Source: Notolepis coatsorum
Lineage: Eukaryota; Chordata; Actinopteri; Aulopiformes; Paralepididae
Assembly: GCA_963971535.1 (NCBI GenBank)
Contig: OZ020598.1
Span: 86,472,751-86,536,750, forward strand
DNA length: 64,000 nt
Reading direction: 5' to 3'
In this document: in pieces, positions 52,650 to 64,000 of the stretch
Layout: every line of letters begins with the position of its first letter
Position numbering within the stretch: the first letter of the stretch is position 1
Notes under the pieces: model-generated
What the model saw: only the letters and a program-made list of their open reading frames with translations
Databases searched by the model: none
What the model was told of the DNA's origin: nothing
Made by a program: the position numbers and the translations under genes

Positions 52650-54790
52650 TTAAGACAAGTGGTCACCAATTAAAAATCCTAGGTATTTAAAAGTAGATAC
52701 CAACTCAATTTGTTGTCCATCTCTGGTAACAATTCTATCAGACAATGTTGATCTTACTGTTCTAGAATTAGTAAAAAACATAAGTTTAGTTTTTTCTGCA
52801 TTTAGAACAAGTTGCAGTTGACAGAGCTGCTCCTGTACTCTATCAAATGCATACTGAAGATACACAAAAGCTTTAGCAGGAGTAGGTGCAAAGCAGTAGA
52901 TGACAGTATCATCAGCATAGAAATGAAAGGCTGTGTTTGGAATATTCTGTCCAACACAATTTATATATAGAGTAAACAATTATGGGCCAAGAATGGACTC
53001 TTGTGGGACCCCCTTGTGGACTTTCAGTACCTCAGTCTGAGGTAGCACCCTCTAACTGAACAGCCTGGGTTCTGTCGGTGAGATAATTTGCAATCCACCC
53101 AACCGCATGTTCAGAAAAACCAATAGCTGTCAGACGTCCAATTAAAGTATCGTGGTCAACGGTATCAAAGGCCTTAGAGAAGTCTATGAAAAGAGAAATA
53201 CAGCACTGCTTGTTATCTAAGGCTTCAGTTATATCATTTATGACCTTCATAGCAGCAGTAGTAGTACTATGGTTTTGCGAAACCCTGACTGAAATGTAGA
53301 CAGAATAGAGTTTTTTAATCAGGTCTTCTTTTACTTGTTCACTGACTAAGCGTTCAAGTACTTTAGCCAAAACAGAGAGTTTAGAAATAGGTCTATAATT
53401 ACTTAAAGGGGAACTATCTTATAAATGGCCTTTCTGAGTGTTTAGCATTGTTTCCTAGCTATGTGAACTTATATTAATATGATCTATGTCTCAAAATTCT
53501 CATATTGGCGCATTCTTCCAATTCTCCTCTCACAATATTCACCCTCACTGAACTGAGTCATTTGAAAATGTGCCCTATATGTGATGTCATATAGTCACTG
53601 CTGCATGTTAATGTTCAGGCAGGGCCGACGCTGCGCAGTGGTTTAGGAGCCCAGGCTCAAAACAGCTCGAGATCTTGAGGTAGAAAAATGCTGTTTTTGA
53701 GGACTTGATTAGAAATACAAAACAATGAATAAAAAAAATATATATATATTACAGAGGTGTTCCATAGACTCACAGGAATTGTGTAAAAGTGCCCAAATAG
53801 TGAAAGAAATAGTAAAATAGTTCCCCTTTAAGATAGTTGGGTCGCCTCCTTTCAAGAGGGGAATAACAAAGGCAGATTTTCAGTCATTGGGAATTATATT
53901 TGTTGACAAGGTAAGATAAAAAATGTGACACAATGGATCAGCTATAAATTCAGATGCCAATTTTAAAAAGACAGGCTCTAAGTTATCTGGCCCAGGTGGT
54001 TTTCTAGGATTAAGATCTTTTAAAGCTTTTAGAACCTCTGTTGTGGTAAATGGTGTGAAATTAAAGGCCTGGAAATGGTCAGTGGCCCTAACAGTAATTG
54101 GCGATACTCTAGAGGGATTTCCAGAGTTGAACAAGAAACCAGAGGAAATGCAATGATTATTAAAATAATTTAACATTTATGTTTTGTCAGTTACCCTGCT
54201 ACCATCAATGAGCACACTGGGTGGAAGATTAATTGAGTTACAGTTAGCAGACAGTGATTTAATGGTTTTCCAAAATGTCTTTGGATTCTTGAGGCTTTCT
54301 GTAGTCATAGACAAGTAAAACTCTGCCTTTGCTTTTCGGAGGAGAGAGGTACATTTATTTCTCAGTTGTCTAAAATAAAGCCAGTCAGTCTCTATTCCTG
54401 ACTTACGTGCCCTGGCCCATGCTGAGTTTTGTTCATGATGTTTTTCTGATAATTCGGTTGTAAACCATGGATTGTCACGCCCTTTAATTCTGAATTTGCG
54501 AAGGGGGCCATGTTTATTTACAATATGACTGAAGCTTTCATGAAAGTATTTCCAGGCCAGTTCAACATCATCAAAATAGGCAATCCTATCCCAGTTAGTT
54601 AAAATGATAGAGATCATGTAAGAAAGCTTGTTCAACAAACATCTTCATGTTACGCTTTTCAACAAAACGTGGTTTACTTTTAGGGATCCTTGTGTCTCTC
54701 ACAACTGCGATCACACAATGATCACTGACATCATTTGGGAAAACACCCGATGCAACAAATTTAAAAGGCATATTTGTTAAAACTAAATCA
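52650..54790 (-). pseudogene. LINE ORF2: endonuclease end and reverse transcriptase, broken
   Basis: In minus-strand order: an endonuclease end with PNDVSDHCVIAVVRDTRIPK (near 54725), then a 153-residue frame 54638-54177 (GRDNPWFTTELSEKHHEQ, KAEFYLSMTTESLKNPKTFW), then 54176-53880 (TTTEVLKALKDLNPRKPPGP DN). After the MITE, SNYRPIS-type sequence resumes and 53370-53032 shows LFIDFSKAFDTVDHDTLI. The frame at 52979-52650 holds the catalytic FYADDTVIYCF and STFKYLGFLI. The YADD core is intact. Stops and frameshifts separate the pieces, so no protein is made. Confidence 0.85.
53407..53827. mobile_element. piggyBac-like MITE, 421 bp, inside the LINE
   Basis: TTAA on both sides (53403-53406 and 53828-53831) and inverted ends AGGGGAACTAT / ATAGTTCCCCT. 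Removing the element and one TTAA restores the LINE sequence across the break, reading PTILSNYRP on the minus strand. There is no ORF. Confidence 0.88.
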
Positions 54791-55166
54791 ATTGGGTCTC
54801 ATTCCCGAAAATTTTCCAAAGAGTTATTTTGGAAGACTTATCTTGGAACCGACTGAGACAGAATCAATGACAAGTTCACTCTGAGTCCCGAACGTGCTGG
54901 TAATATGGCTTAAGTGGCTGAAACGGTCGCACCTGTCACATGATCTGATATCTGCTTGGCGAATGTGATTCTGTCTTAAACTCAAAAGCGCGTTCCCGTT
55001 CAGGTAATTTGCATACAAAAGAACGCCTCCAGAGCTCCTTATAAGGCAAAGTAATGACGCAGCTGTGTGGAAATGGATGCGGAAGTGTCTTGCGCGACCC
55101 ATCGAAATGAGATTAGATTCATGTATTGTCATCATATATAGTACAGCTCGTGGTACAACTGCCGCA

Positions 55167-55169
<3 letters not shown>

Positions 55170-55242
<73 letters not shown>
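55170..55242. repeat. (CA)n microsatellite
   Basis: About 36 CA units. Confidence 0.97.
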
Positions 55243-55243
<1 letters not shown>

Positions 55244-55260
55244 ATGCACAGTATACTGTA

Positions 55261-55358
55261 GCCTACGGCATAATGAATGAACGCAGTATAGGCTTATTAT
55301 TCCATTAATGCCTACGGCATAATGAATGAACGCAGTATAGGCTTATTATTCCATTAAT
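55261..55358. repeat. 49-bp direct duplication
   Basis: Two adjacent identical copies beginning GCCTACGGCATAATGAATGA (55261-55309 and 55310-55358). Confidence 0.95.
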
Positions 55359-55530
55359 GACTTGTTGCATTAGGATTTAGTAGATACTATATGCTCTGCC
55401 CTATGTACAGTATAGGTACAGTATGTACTTATACTGTATGTAGGGCAGAGGCAGAGCATATAGTATCTACTAAATCCTAATGAAACAAGTAACTAGAATA
55501 TATTAAGCCTATACTGTTCATTAGACACAT
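55320..55530. repeat. Long imperfect palindrome
   Basis: The left arm includes TTAGGATTTAGTAGATACTA near 55370; the right arm includes its reverse complement TAGTATCTACTAAATCCTAA near 55462. Weaker outer arms contain GTATAGGCTTATTA and TTAAGCCTATAC. The loop region carries repeated TACAGTATG. It may be a decayed palindromic MITE. Confidence 0.8.
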
Positions 55531-56191
55531 AGGCCATACTGGCGCACACAAGACTTGCTATTTCCATGCGATTAGCTTTAGTTCTTATTTATTTATCCAC
55601 TGTAATTTCAGTGTTGGTGTGTATATAGGCTATATAGTGTATTTCAATATAAGTTTAATTGATTAATGATATATTCGAAGGAATGCAGGTTTATAGCTAT
55701 ATCAACCCCCTCCAATGTACAGTAAATGACCAAGTATGGTTCTGTCAATATTCCAATGTACAGTTTTGCTTGTACAGTGTCCCCCACCCACCCCTCCTAC
55801 CCAACCTCCTCCAACAATTTCTACGTCAAATGTATATACTCTCTTTTCTGGACTCTTTTTGTATCACAAACAGTACTGTGGTATGTCATAAATGTATAGA
55901 TGTAGCAGTACTGTCTATCTGTATGTCGTGTGTGTCATATATGTTATGATGTCCTGGCGCAACGACACTTTGTTTAACTACTCTGTTGTTGATGCAGCCT
56001 GACGTCTCAGGCATTCTGTAGATGACATGTGTCAACAAATGTACATGTCTGTTTGAATTTATGCTGTGCCATTGTTACTGTAAAAAATGTAATGATTGTG
56101 ATGTTGTTATTATTATTAATGAGACGATGAGCTGTATGTGTGTGTCGCTGGAATTTCCCCAAGGGGATTAATAAAGGAATATCTTATCTTA

Positions 56192-56346
56192 TGAATTGAA
56201 AATGGGGGACCCTGATGTAAACAAGATGAAAGTCTTTCTCTGTTCTGCATCCCCTTAACAATTATATGTAATTGAGCTGTACTGTACTGTACCCATTCTG
56301 CAATCTGTTAATAAAGTTTTCAATCAATCAATCAATCAATCAATCA
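56192..56346 (+). mobile_element. CAAT-tailed dispersed repeat, further copy
   Basis: Nearly identical to 4292-4441: AAAATGGGGGACCCTGATGT, CCATTCTGCAATCTGTTAAT and a (CAAT)n tail. It directly follows a GGAATTTCCCCAAGGGGATT-type fish repeat end (about 56148-56190). Confidence 0.8.
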
Positions 56347-57711
<1,365 letters not shown>

Positions 57712-58560
57712 TAAACAAAGGCAATATAATAACTGAATATACAATGGGCCTTTTTCTCATATTCAACAATGCAATTTTCAAAATAGCGTCCGGGGAGAAA
57801 CTTGCTGTGAAAACGTGTTGTTATTAAACCTGAAAACCTGACACTTTTAACATCCTGTGAGTCAGACTATATAAGCCCATATTGAAACATTCTGATCCTG
57901 TTCTGATTCAAGACACTTTTGGACTCGAAGTGAGAAGTAGAGTACCTCTAAACCAAAGGTAACGTGTCCTTTACCGAAACTCCATCATAAAATGAAGGTT
58001 ATCCTATAACCCTAGTTATATGAATACTGGCTGAGCGTCTCGCTCTACCATTATGAGATGTCATCTCATGCACCTATTGTGCATGCGAAAAAGTTGCACA
58101 TGCACGTCACTTGCACGTGACCATGCCTACTCCTGTGTGTGCCTACAAGACACAGGAAGTGGTCACGTCCACGCCCTTCCAAGTCTGAATTCCATGCGTG
58201 AAAAACATCCAAGGGTCCTCAGGGCGCTGAAGAGCGAGATGCTCAGCCAGTATTCATATAACTAGGGTTATAGGATAACCTTCGTTATATATTCATACTG
58301 GCCAATCGCGTCTCGCTCTGCCATTATGAGATCAAAAGGGGCAGAGCAGATGCGTGGCCACGTCAAATGCACCCCCTGAGGGCCCATAAACCCCTGCCAG
58401 GGAGGAGGGGAGTTCCGTCCACCCGCCTGTCCTAACGAAGGGGTGGAGGCAGTCAACTACAACCAATGTGCGAAAAAGGAAACCAGTCACCCTAGAACGC
58501 ACAGTGCAAGCGGGACCACATGTGACATAGCACTCCGCGGTCCACACCCACACACACCTG

Positions 58561-60022
58561 CTAGCCCACCTGATGGCGGGATGCAGGAGAGGTCCCGGAC
58601 CTCAGGACCGCCTGGGAGACAGAGCCCCCAGTCATGTCCATGAGGTAAAACCTAACAAAAGGGCCCGGGGAGGACCATGACGCCGCTGCGCAGATGTCCT
58701 CCACCGAGGCCCCCCCAAACAGGGCAGCAGAGGCCGCCACTCCACGAGTGAAGTGTGCCCTGACGCCTGTGGGGGGAACCTGTCCAGCCAAAGTGTAGCA
58801 GAGGGCAATGCCCTCGCACAACCAATGTGACAGGCGTTGCTTGGACAGCGCCTTACCCACGTGAGAGCCACCATAACAAACAACAGTTGATCGGTAGCCC
58901 TGAGATCCTGCGTGCGACTAAGGTAAACCTTCAGCGCACAGGACACAACAGGTGAAGGCTTGACTCCAACTCACTAGTGTGAGGAGGAGGGTGAAATGCC
59001 TGAAGCACAATATCCCTGGAGCGATAAGAGCTCCGGATATTATTTAGCACGAAGCCCGGATTAGGCCTCAGAGTCCCACTGCTATCGGCCCGAATAGACA
59101 TCTCACCGCACCGAGAGAGCACACAGCTCACCCACGTGTTTAGCGGAGGTGATGGCCAAAAGGAACGCAGTCTCAAGACAGACGATCCAATGACGCCTGC
59201 TCAAGAGGCTCAAACGGGGCCCCCAACAGCCTTTCCAGGAACAGTTGGAGGGCCCGACTCGGAGACAGAGCACCTTCCACAGGCTTGAGACGCCGTGCGC
59301 CAAGCAGGAAACGTCTCACGAGAGGGTGGCTGAACAGTGTTCTGCCCCCAAAGCCCACATGACAAGAAGATATAGCTGCGGCGTATACCTTCACTGTCAA
59401 GGCCGACCGCCTATCCAGGATAGATTGGAGGAAGGACAGAACCGAGTCCAGGGGGCATGACACCGGGTCCAGGCCCCCAACCTCACACTACTCTCGAACC
59501 ATACGCCACTTCCCTGCAGAAACCGCGGTAGTGGACGGAGCGTGCGCGTTCTGGATGGTGTTAACCACAGTAAAGTCATCCCCTCCAGATTCACCCTTTC
59601 AGCAGCCAAGCCATTAGAGGCTGCCCCAGAACAGGAGGCAGAAACAGTGTTCCGCGTGCCTGAGAGAGGGCCCATAGTGACCACGGAACAGGCCACAGCG
59701 GGGGCCACCAAGAGCTGAATCAGGGCCGGGAACCACACAGCTGTGCCCCGGTCCGGCGCGACCAGGATCAAAGTCCTGCGCTCCTGACGTACCCGCTCCA
59801 ACAGCTGAGCTATCAGGTGTATGGGGGGGAACACGTACAGAATCCCGGGCGGCCACGGACCGAATCGGCCGCCGCCCGGTGGAGACGGGGGGAGCGTACT
59901 CCTCCCTGTCTGTTGATATACGATGCCGACGTCGTGCTGTCCGTCCTGATCAGAACATGCTCGCCCATCACATGATGGCCGAGCTGTCTGAAGACTAGAA
60001 GCACTGCCTTCAATTCCAACAC
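58561..60022 (-). pseudogene. DIRS RNase H end and tyrosine recombinase, broken
   Basis: RNase H continues at 60022 with MLELKAVLLVFRQLGHHVMG, LIRTDSTTSASYINRQGG. The recombinase N-terminal part lies at about 59463-59173 (LDRRSALTVKVYAAAISS, LVRRFLLGARRL). The catalytic part has box I as SAKHVGELCALS (near 59130), where relatives have SAKRVGEL, so the first catalytic Arg is His. Box II is intact (VRAHFTRGVA, His and Arg), and the nucleophile region reads FVRFYLMDM with its Tyr. The domain is split over frames 59303, 59176, 58946 and 58860. The enzyme would integrate circular cDNA; this copy cannot. Confidence 0.85.
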
Positions 60023-60070
60023 ATTGATTTGTAGTGCAGACCGGGCAGCATGGTCCTTGCCAGCTGCCCC

Positions 60071-61308
60071 CTACTGCATCGGTCCGACATGTCCCCCCCC
60101 CCATCCCGTGAGGGAGGCGTCGGTGAAGACCGTGACGTGTGACAGCCTGCTCCCCATGGGGACCCCGCCGGTGAGGGCCCCAGGCCCCCCCCCAGTGGGC
60201 GAGGTCCCCCAGTACTGACATGAAAAACCTTCAGCTGCTTCCACTTGACCCTTACAGGGTCTATTTTCATACTGAAAAACCCACCTCTGTATCCTCCTCA
60301 TGAAGAGGAGGCCAAGAGGGACCACAGCTTGAGCAGATGCCATCATACCGAGCAGGCGCATCACGGACAACGCTGTAACCGTCCTGCCAGGACGGAACCT
60401 CCCGAGCACGCCGAGAATATCCTCTCCCCGCCGCTCTGAGGGGGATGCCCACATAGACCTTGAACTTAGAATTAAGCCCAAGTACTCCACCTGTTGAGTG
60501 GGAAGAGGAGTACTCTTCTTCCGGTTCACAGCAAAACCCAGGCTGGTGAGGAATTCCACCACCTGCCTGGTATGAGACCTGGTGATCTCCTCTGACCGGC
60601 TGAGGACCAGAACGTTGTCTAGGGTAGAATAAAATTTGTATGCGTCGTGAAGATGCGAGGAGCCAGATAGTAGCCGAACGGCAGCCTCCGGTACTCGTAC
60701 GCTATGCCCCGAAACAGGAAGCGTAGGTATCTCTTGTGAGGAGGGAAGATCGGGATGTGAAAATACACATCCTTCAGGTCTATGGAGGTGAACCAGTCTC
60801 CCACTCTGACAGCGCTTAACAGGTGTTTGACGGTCAACATTCTGAACCTTCCATGGGACAGGTCAAGTATGGGTCTGACCCCCCCCCCCCCCCCCCCCCC
60901 CCCCCCGATTTCGAGGGCACCTGAGAATATCGGGAGTAAACGCCACTCATCGCGTCCTCCCATGGGACCATGACGATGGCCTGCTTCGCCACCAGAGAAC
61001 GAATCTTTTCGGCCAGGGCTGTCACTGCCGCGGACTCTGACAATAGAGGCTGTACAAAACCCAAAAACGGAGGATGGGGGTATGCAAACTGTAACACAAG
61101 CCCCGCCCTCAGCGTTCTCTCCATCCACACCGACATATGGCACTACTGTAGCCATACGTGGTAAAAATCCCAAAGCGCCCCTGCCGCCAACTGCCGCCGG
61201 TTCGCTAAGAATCGTAGACAGGCGGCCCGGTCCCTCCCGCTGTGCATTGCAAACCCTGGTTTCGCCAACTGCGCGAGCAAGGTGTCTCGTGGAGTCGGGA
61301 TATCGCAC
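60071..61308 (-). pseudogene. DIRS reverse transcriptase and RNase H, broken
   Basis: The frame 61308-60619 carries GVRPILDLSHGRFRMLTV, VRVGDWFTSIDLKDVYFHIP and FLFRGIAYEYRRLPFG, the DIRS reverse-transcriptase blocks with the first catalytic Asp (SIDLKD). The second active-site block, normally YLDD, reads TLDN (near 60622), so an Asp is lost. The next frame (60562-60071) has GFAVNRKKSTPLPTQQVEYL and the RNase H start VTVFTDASLTGWGG. A C26/G26 run at about 60881-60906 replaces residues before VRPILDL and probably arose by slippage. Confidence 0.88.
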
Positions 61309-61542
61309 TCTGATGAGGCAATCGCACCCAAGGGGGACCCTGACAAAAAGGGGCGGTCTGATACGGGGGGATCACTCATCACCCCCGGTGAATGAGGTAG
61401 TTCCCCCGCTGAGCATCTTCCCGGCTTAGCTTGCTGGGGACAGCCTGCTCTGCGGCTGGACATGCATGGTGTGTGGTCCCCACGCTGCCGATAGGGTGAG
61501 TCCCTACACACCGTCCCTGTAGTGATATTACTACCACCCAAA

Positions 61543-62517
61543 TTACGAGTGCCTGACTGACCACCACGGGATCGGAAGCCCGGATGGGGGAGGCATTAAC
61601 GTAATAGCCGGCCTGGCGAGGGCGGGCTGGGGGAACCCGCGCTGCGACCTCCTGGGCCTAGAGTTCCCCCTCTGATAAATTTTTTTTAGATACAGGGAAC
61701 CCTGCTCCGTCGTCAGATACAACACCAGGCTCACCAACACAGACGCAGGACGTGTGGTGCGGGAGCCTCCTGACAGTACAGCATTCTCATAGACAGACCC
61801 AGGCCTAGCTAGCAGCTGGGTGTCAGCCCCTGTCTCCATGAGAAGTGATATGTGGGGCCGCTTGCGCTTCACTGGAAGAACGCAGCCCGCAGCCAGAGGG
61901 GACACGACAGAGCCCTGAATCCCGTAGTGTAGCGGGGGGGGGGAGTGAACGGAGAGCGTGCTAGACACAGCTAGATGGCAACGTTTTTTTAGGGCGTGCC
62001 CATCTAATATAGCCGATCCCTCGGCCGCCAAGGCTGTCGGCACTGTGATAACCTGTTCTCTTTGTGTCCAGGTTATCCCAGGCGGGAGACACATGGCCGC
62101 CGGTCGGGGGTCCCGCCGCAGCCACTGGCGAGACCGTGCTCTCACCTCTGGCTGCGCGGTGTGGGGCGGTGTGGGGCCCCGGTCAAATACCGCCCACGCC
62201 TCCGTGGACAGACCAAAAAGTCCAACCACGGAGAGGGGAGGCCTGAGGAGGAGAACCCTCCTCTCCTCCTCCAGGGGAGATTGCTCCAACCAAAGATGTT
62301 TGTGAACAAGAGTCGACAGCATCCTAGCCCTCCCTGCGGTTATTGCTTGCGGCTGGGTCAAGAGCTGAATAACCTCAAAACCTTGCGCGATGGTTTTGAT
62401 GTCGGCTAGTCCTAAGACCCCATCACCCAACAGCATTTTCGACAGAAAAACAGCCCATTGAGTTGCTGCTAAATTCTGTACTGCGGCGGTATAAGCTTCA
62501 ACAGCCCACTCAGCCAC
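61543..62517 (-). pseudogene. DIRS gag-like ORF
   Basis: A 324-residue frame starting MAEWAVEAYTAAVQNLAATQ. It continues with KMLLGDGVLGLADIKTIAQG and QAITAGRARMLSTLVHKHLW, then a Pro/Arg-rich half. Position upstream of the reverse transcriptase and the leucine/alanine-rich helical opening fit DIRS gag; I see no zinc finger. The true start is probably upstream, since similar-quality sequence continues to about 62720. The function would be packaging of element RNA. Confidence 0.6.
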
Positions 62518-62749
62518 CTGCCGGGCAGACTTGCCCCTTGGCGTCGGCTACCAGGCGGGATACCGCTCTACCATGTCAGGACAAAGGACCGATGCCACCC
62601 GCTTCTCTAAGCACGGCACACCAGTGGCGGCAGCTGACCAATTCTATTTACTAGTGAAGCACTGCCTCACTAGTAGTCATGCAATAACCTCCACTGCGGC
62701 ACACCTGTCCTGAGCCCCGTTGTCAGACCGTCCACCTGTGTAAGGGATG

Positions 62750-62890
62750 AATGAATGAATGAAAACTTTATTAACAGATTGCAGAATGGGCACACTTACC
62801 ACGGCCCAATACACACAACTGCTAAGGGGATGCAGACCAGAGAAAAACTTCTGTCTTGTCTACATCAGGGCCCCCCATTTTCAATTGATA
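62750..62890 (-). mobile_element. CAAT-family copy inside the DIRS element
   Basis: TTTATTAACAGATTGCAGAA, GGGGATGCAGACCAGAGAAA and CCCCCCATTTTCAATTGATA, with a degraded (GAAT)n tail. It is in the opposite orientation to the copies at 4.3 and 56.2 kb. Confidence 0.75.
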
Positions 62891-63591
62891 GATTCATAAA
62901 TGCATAGGGTAGACAAGCCTCAGATACCGTTTGACCTACAGCAATGTAATGGTTAAAGGGTGGGAACTGAACACAGCCCCGGCGGGACAACACGTGAGAG
63001 CAGCGTCCCGAAAAGCAACAGAATTAGTAGTAGCTGCGTGCGCCATGATAAATGGAAAACATTTAACAACGTGTCACATTCATCCAAATACACAGCCCCC
63101 CGCGCCATCACACCGCCCGGTCGTCACACGGGACAACAAGCAGTAGTGAAAAACGCTAGTACTAAAACTTGCCGTTTCGGCCCCCCTACCTGTGCGCAGC
63201 ATAGCTCGACCGCCGAACGCCACGCGAAGTCCCTCGGTTCACTGCCAGAATCGAGGACAGACCAGAAAAGGCCCGACGTTCCGTCTGGACATGCGGAAGA
63301 GGGTCCGGGGGCTAGCGAACCACCGGCAAAAGTCCAACCTTGTTTAATTTCTCCTTTCGCTTCATAATAATTTCCACTGGTTGAAATGCATATGAACAAT
63401 CTCACGCTGGAAAAAGACAAAGGAAGGGCGTGGACGTGACCACTTCCTGTGTCTTGTAGGCACACACAGGAGTAGGCGTGGTCACGTGCAAGTGACATGC
63501 ATGTGCAACTTTTTCGCGTGCACAATAGGTGCATGAGATGACATCTCATAATGGCAGAGCGAGACGCGATTGGCCAGTATGAATATATAAC

Positions 63592-64000
63592 ATGCGTTTA
63601 TATGATCGCAGCGTCGGATATACAAGCCCCCCCCGGCTTTGTGAAGAAACAAGGTAATGTGTTTACCTTTGACCTGGCAATAATATAGGTTTCAAGCGAG
63701 CATCCGCGAGATTTGCGCATACGCTGCACAAAACAAACTTTATCTCACAAGCTAGAAAACCAGCCTGGATTATTTTGAAACGGGGCAATGTTTATCTTGG
63801 GATTGTGAAGGAACGAGGGTATGTAGAAACAAACGCTTTTTTACATGTTGGACTATAAATAGTGTTTGTCAAATTAGCCATACTATTGTCTCCATAGCTA
63901 TAATATAGAATATACAATAGCTCTGCAAAGATCGTGAAATATCGTGAAAATGGTCAAAAAAAGCTGGCGACAGGCAGTACAGATGGGGAAAGAGGCTGGC
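63592..64000. other. Intron to window end, no gene
   Basis: Unique-looking sequence without a PDE6-like exon or recognised repeat. Confidence 0.5.

Larger units (their letters stand above)
50587..54800 (-). mobile_element. CR1/L2/Jockey-type LINE, minus strand, with insertions
   Basis: A 5'-truncated non-LTR element (break near 54800, inside the endonuclease) ending in TTATTTAGCCTTTATTTAAC at 50620 (the reverse complement is an AATAAAGGCTAAATAA tail). It is interrupted by a piggyBac-like MITE (53407-53827) and by about 1.2 kb at roughly 51460-52645, which contains a hAT MITE. It is distinct in sequence from the LINE at 23.6 kb. Confidence 0.85.
57997..63591 (-). mobile_element. Full-length, mutated DIRS retrotransposon
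   Basis: Minus orientation. Terminal repeats are inverted (57997-58185 and about 63422-63591). An internal complementary region at 58231-58331 joins the reverse complements of the two outer ends around TATAACTAGGGTTATAGGAT. Between them, in minus-strand order, lie a gag-like frame, reverse transcriptase, RNase H and tyrosine recombinase, the DIRS order. DIRS elements integrate via the recombinase and lack an integrase. Frameshifts break all products. A CAAT-family copy (62750-62890) lies upstream of gag. Confidence 0.9.

Overview
The window is vertebrate nuclear DNA, almost certainly from a teleost fish. The evidence is spliced exons of a photoreceptor phosphodiesterase, fish-type LINEs, DIRS elements and tRNA-derived SINEs, and very long microsatellites. 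The species cannot be read from the sequence. The extreme microsatellite load resembles gadiform genomes, but that is only an impression.

The only host gene I can support is a PDE6 catalytic subunit on the + strand, best match pde6a (rod cGMP phosphodiesterase alpha). Eleven internal exons lie at 2817-2891, 3871-3935, 6471-6537, 15571-15618, 21772-21921, 32125-32268, 35964-36029, 38918-39064, 47015-47122, 48389-48498 and 57369-57456. They total 1068 nt and join into 356 codons without a frame break. They run from inside GAF-B to the first half of the catalytic HD domain. The gene continues beyond both edges of the window; coding sequence is under 2% of it.

Everything else is intron, filled with simple repeats and transposons. 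By region: 1-7800 holds (AAT)n, several minisatellites and a SINE-like repeat. 7826-12999 is DIRS-like element A. 13000-23470 holds minisatellites, a decayed LINE and tetranucleotide tracts. 23590-28960 is an L2/Jockey-type LINE whose 3' two kilobases are tandemly duplicated. 28880-33210 is compound GT, GAAA, CT and GGGA repeats plus a hAT-type MITE sitting exactly on the exon 6 splice donor. 33481-35688 is a deleted DIRS element. 36699-37942 is a terminal-inverted-repeat element with two opposed tRNA-like segments. 38040-39230 is CTGY and GTTA repeats around exon 8. 39231-46011 is DIRS-like element B, with a 1.4-kb solo LTR nested in it. 46040-49660 is GATA, GT and CT tracts around exons 9 and 10. 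49662-50130 is a tRNA SINE with a 16-bp target duplication. 50590-54800 is a minus-strand LINE carrying a piggyBac-like MITE and, in a separate gap, a hAT-like MITE. 57997-63591 is a full-length but mutated DIRS retrotransposon on the minus strand.

The most unusual material is in elements A and B. Both have DIRS architecture (inverted terminal repeats plus an internal complementary region), with outer ends that differ between the copies but match each copy's own internal region. Neither encodes a recognisable reverse transcriptase or recombinase. Both carry a 5S rRNA-like segment of about 119 bp followed by a T5 tract.
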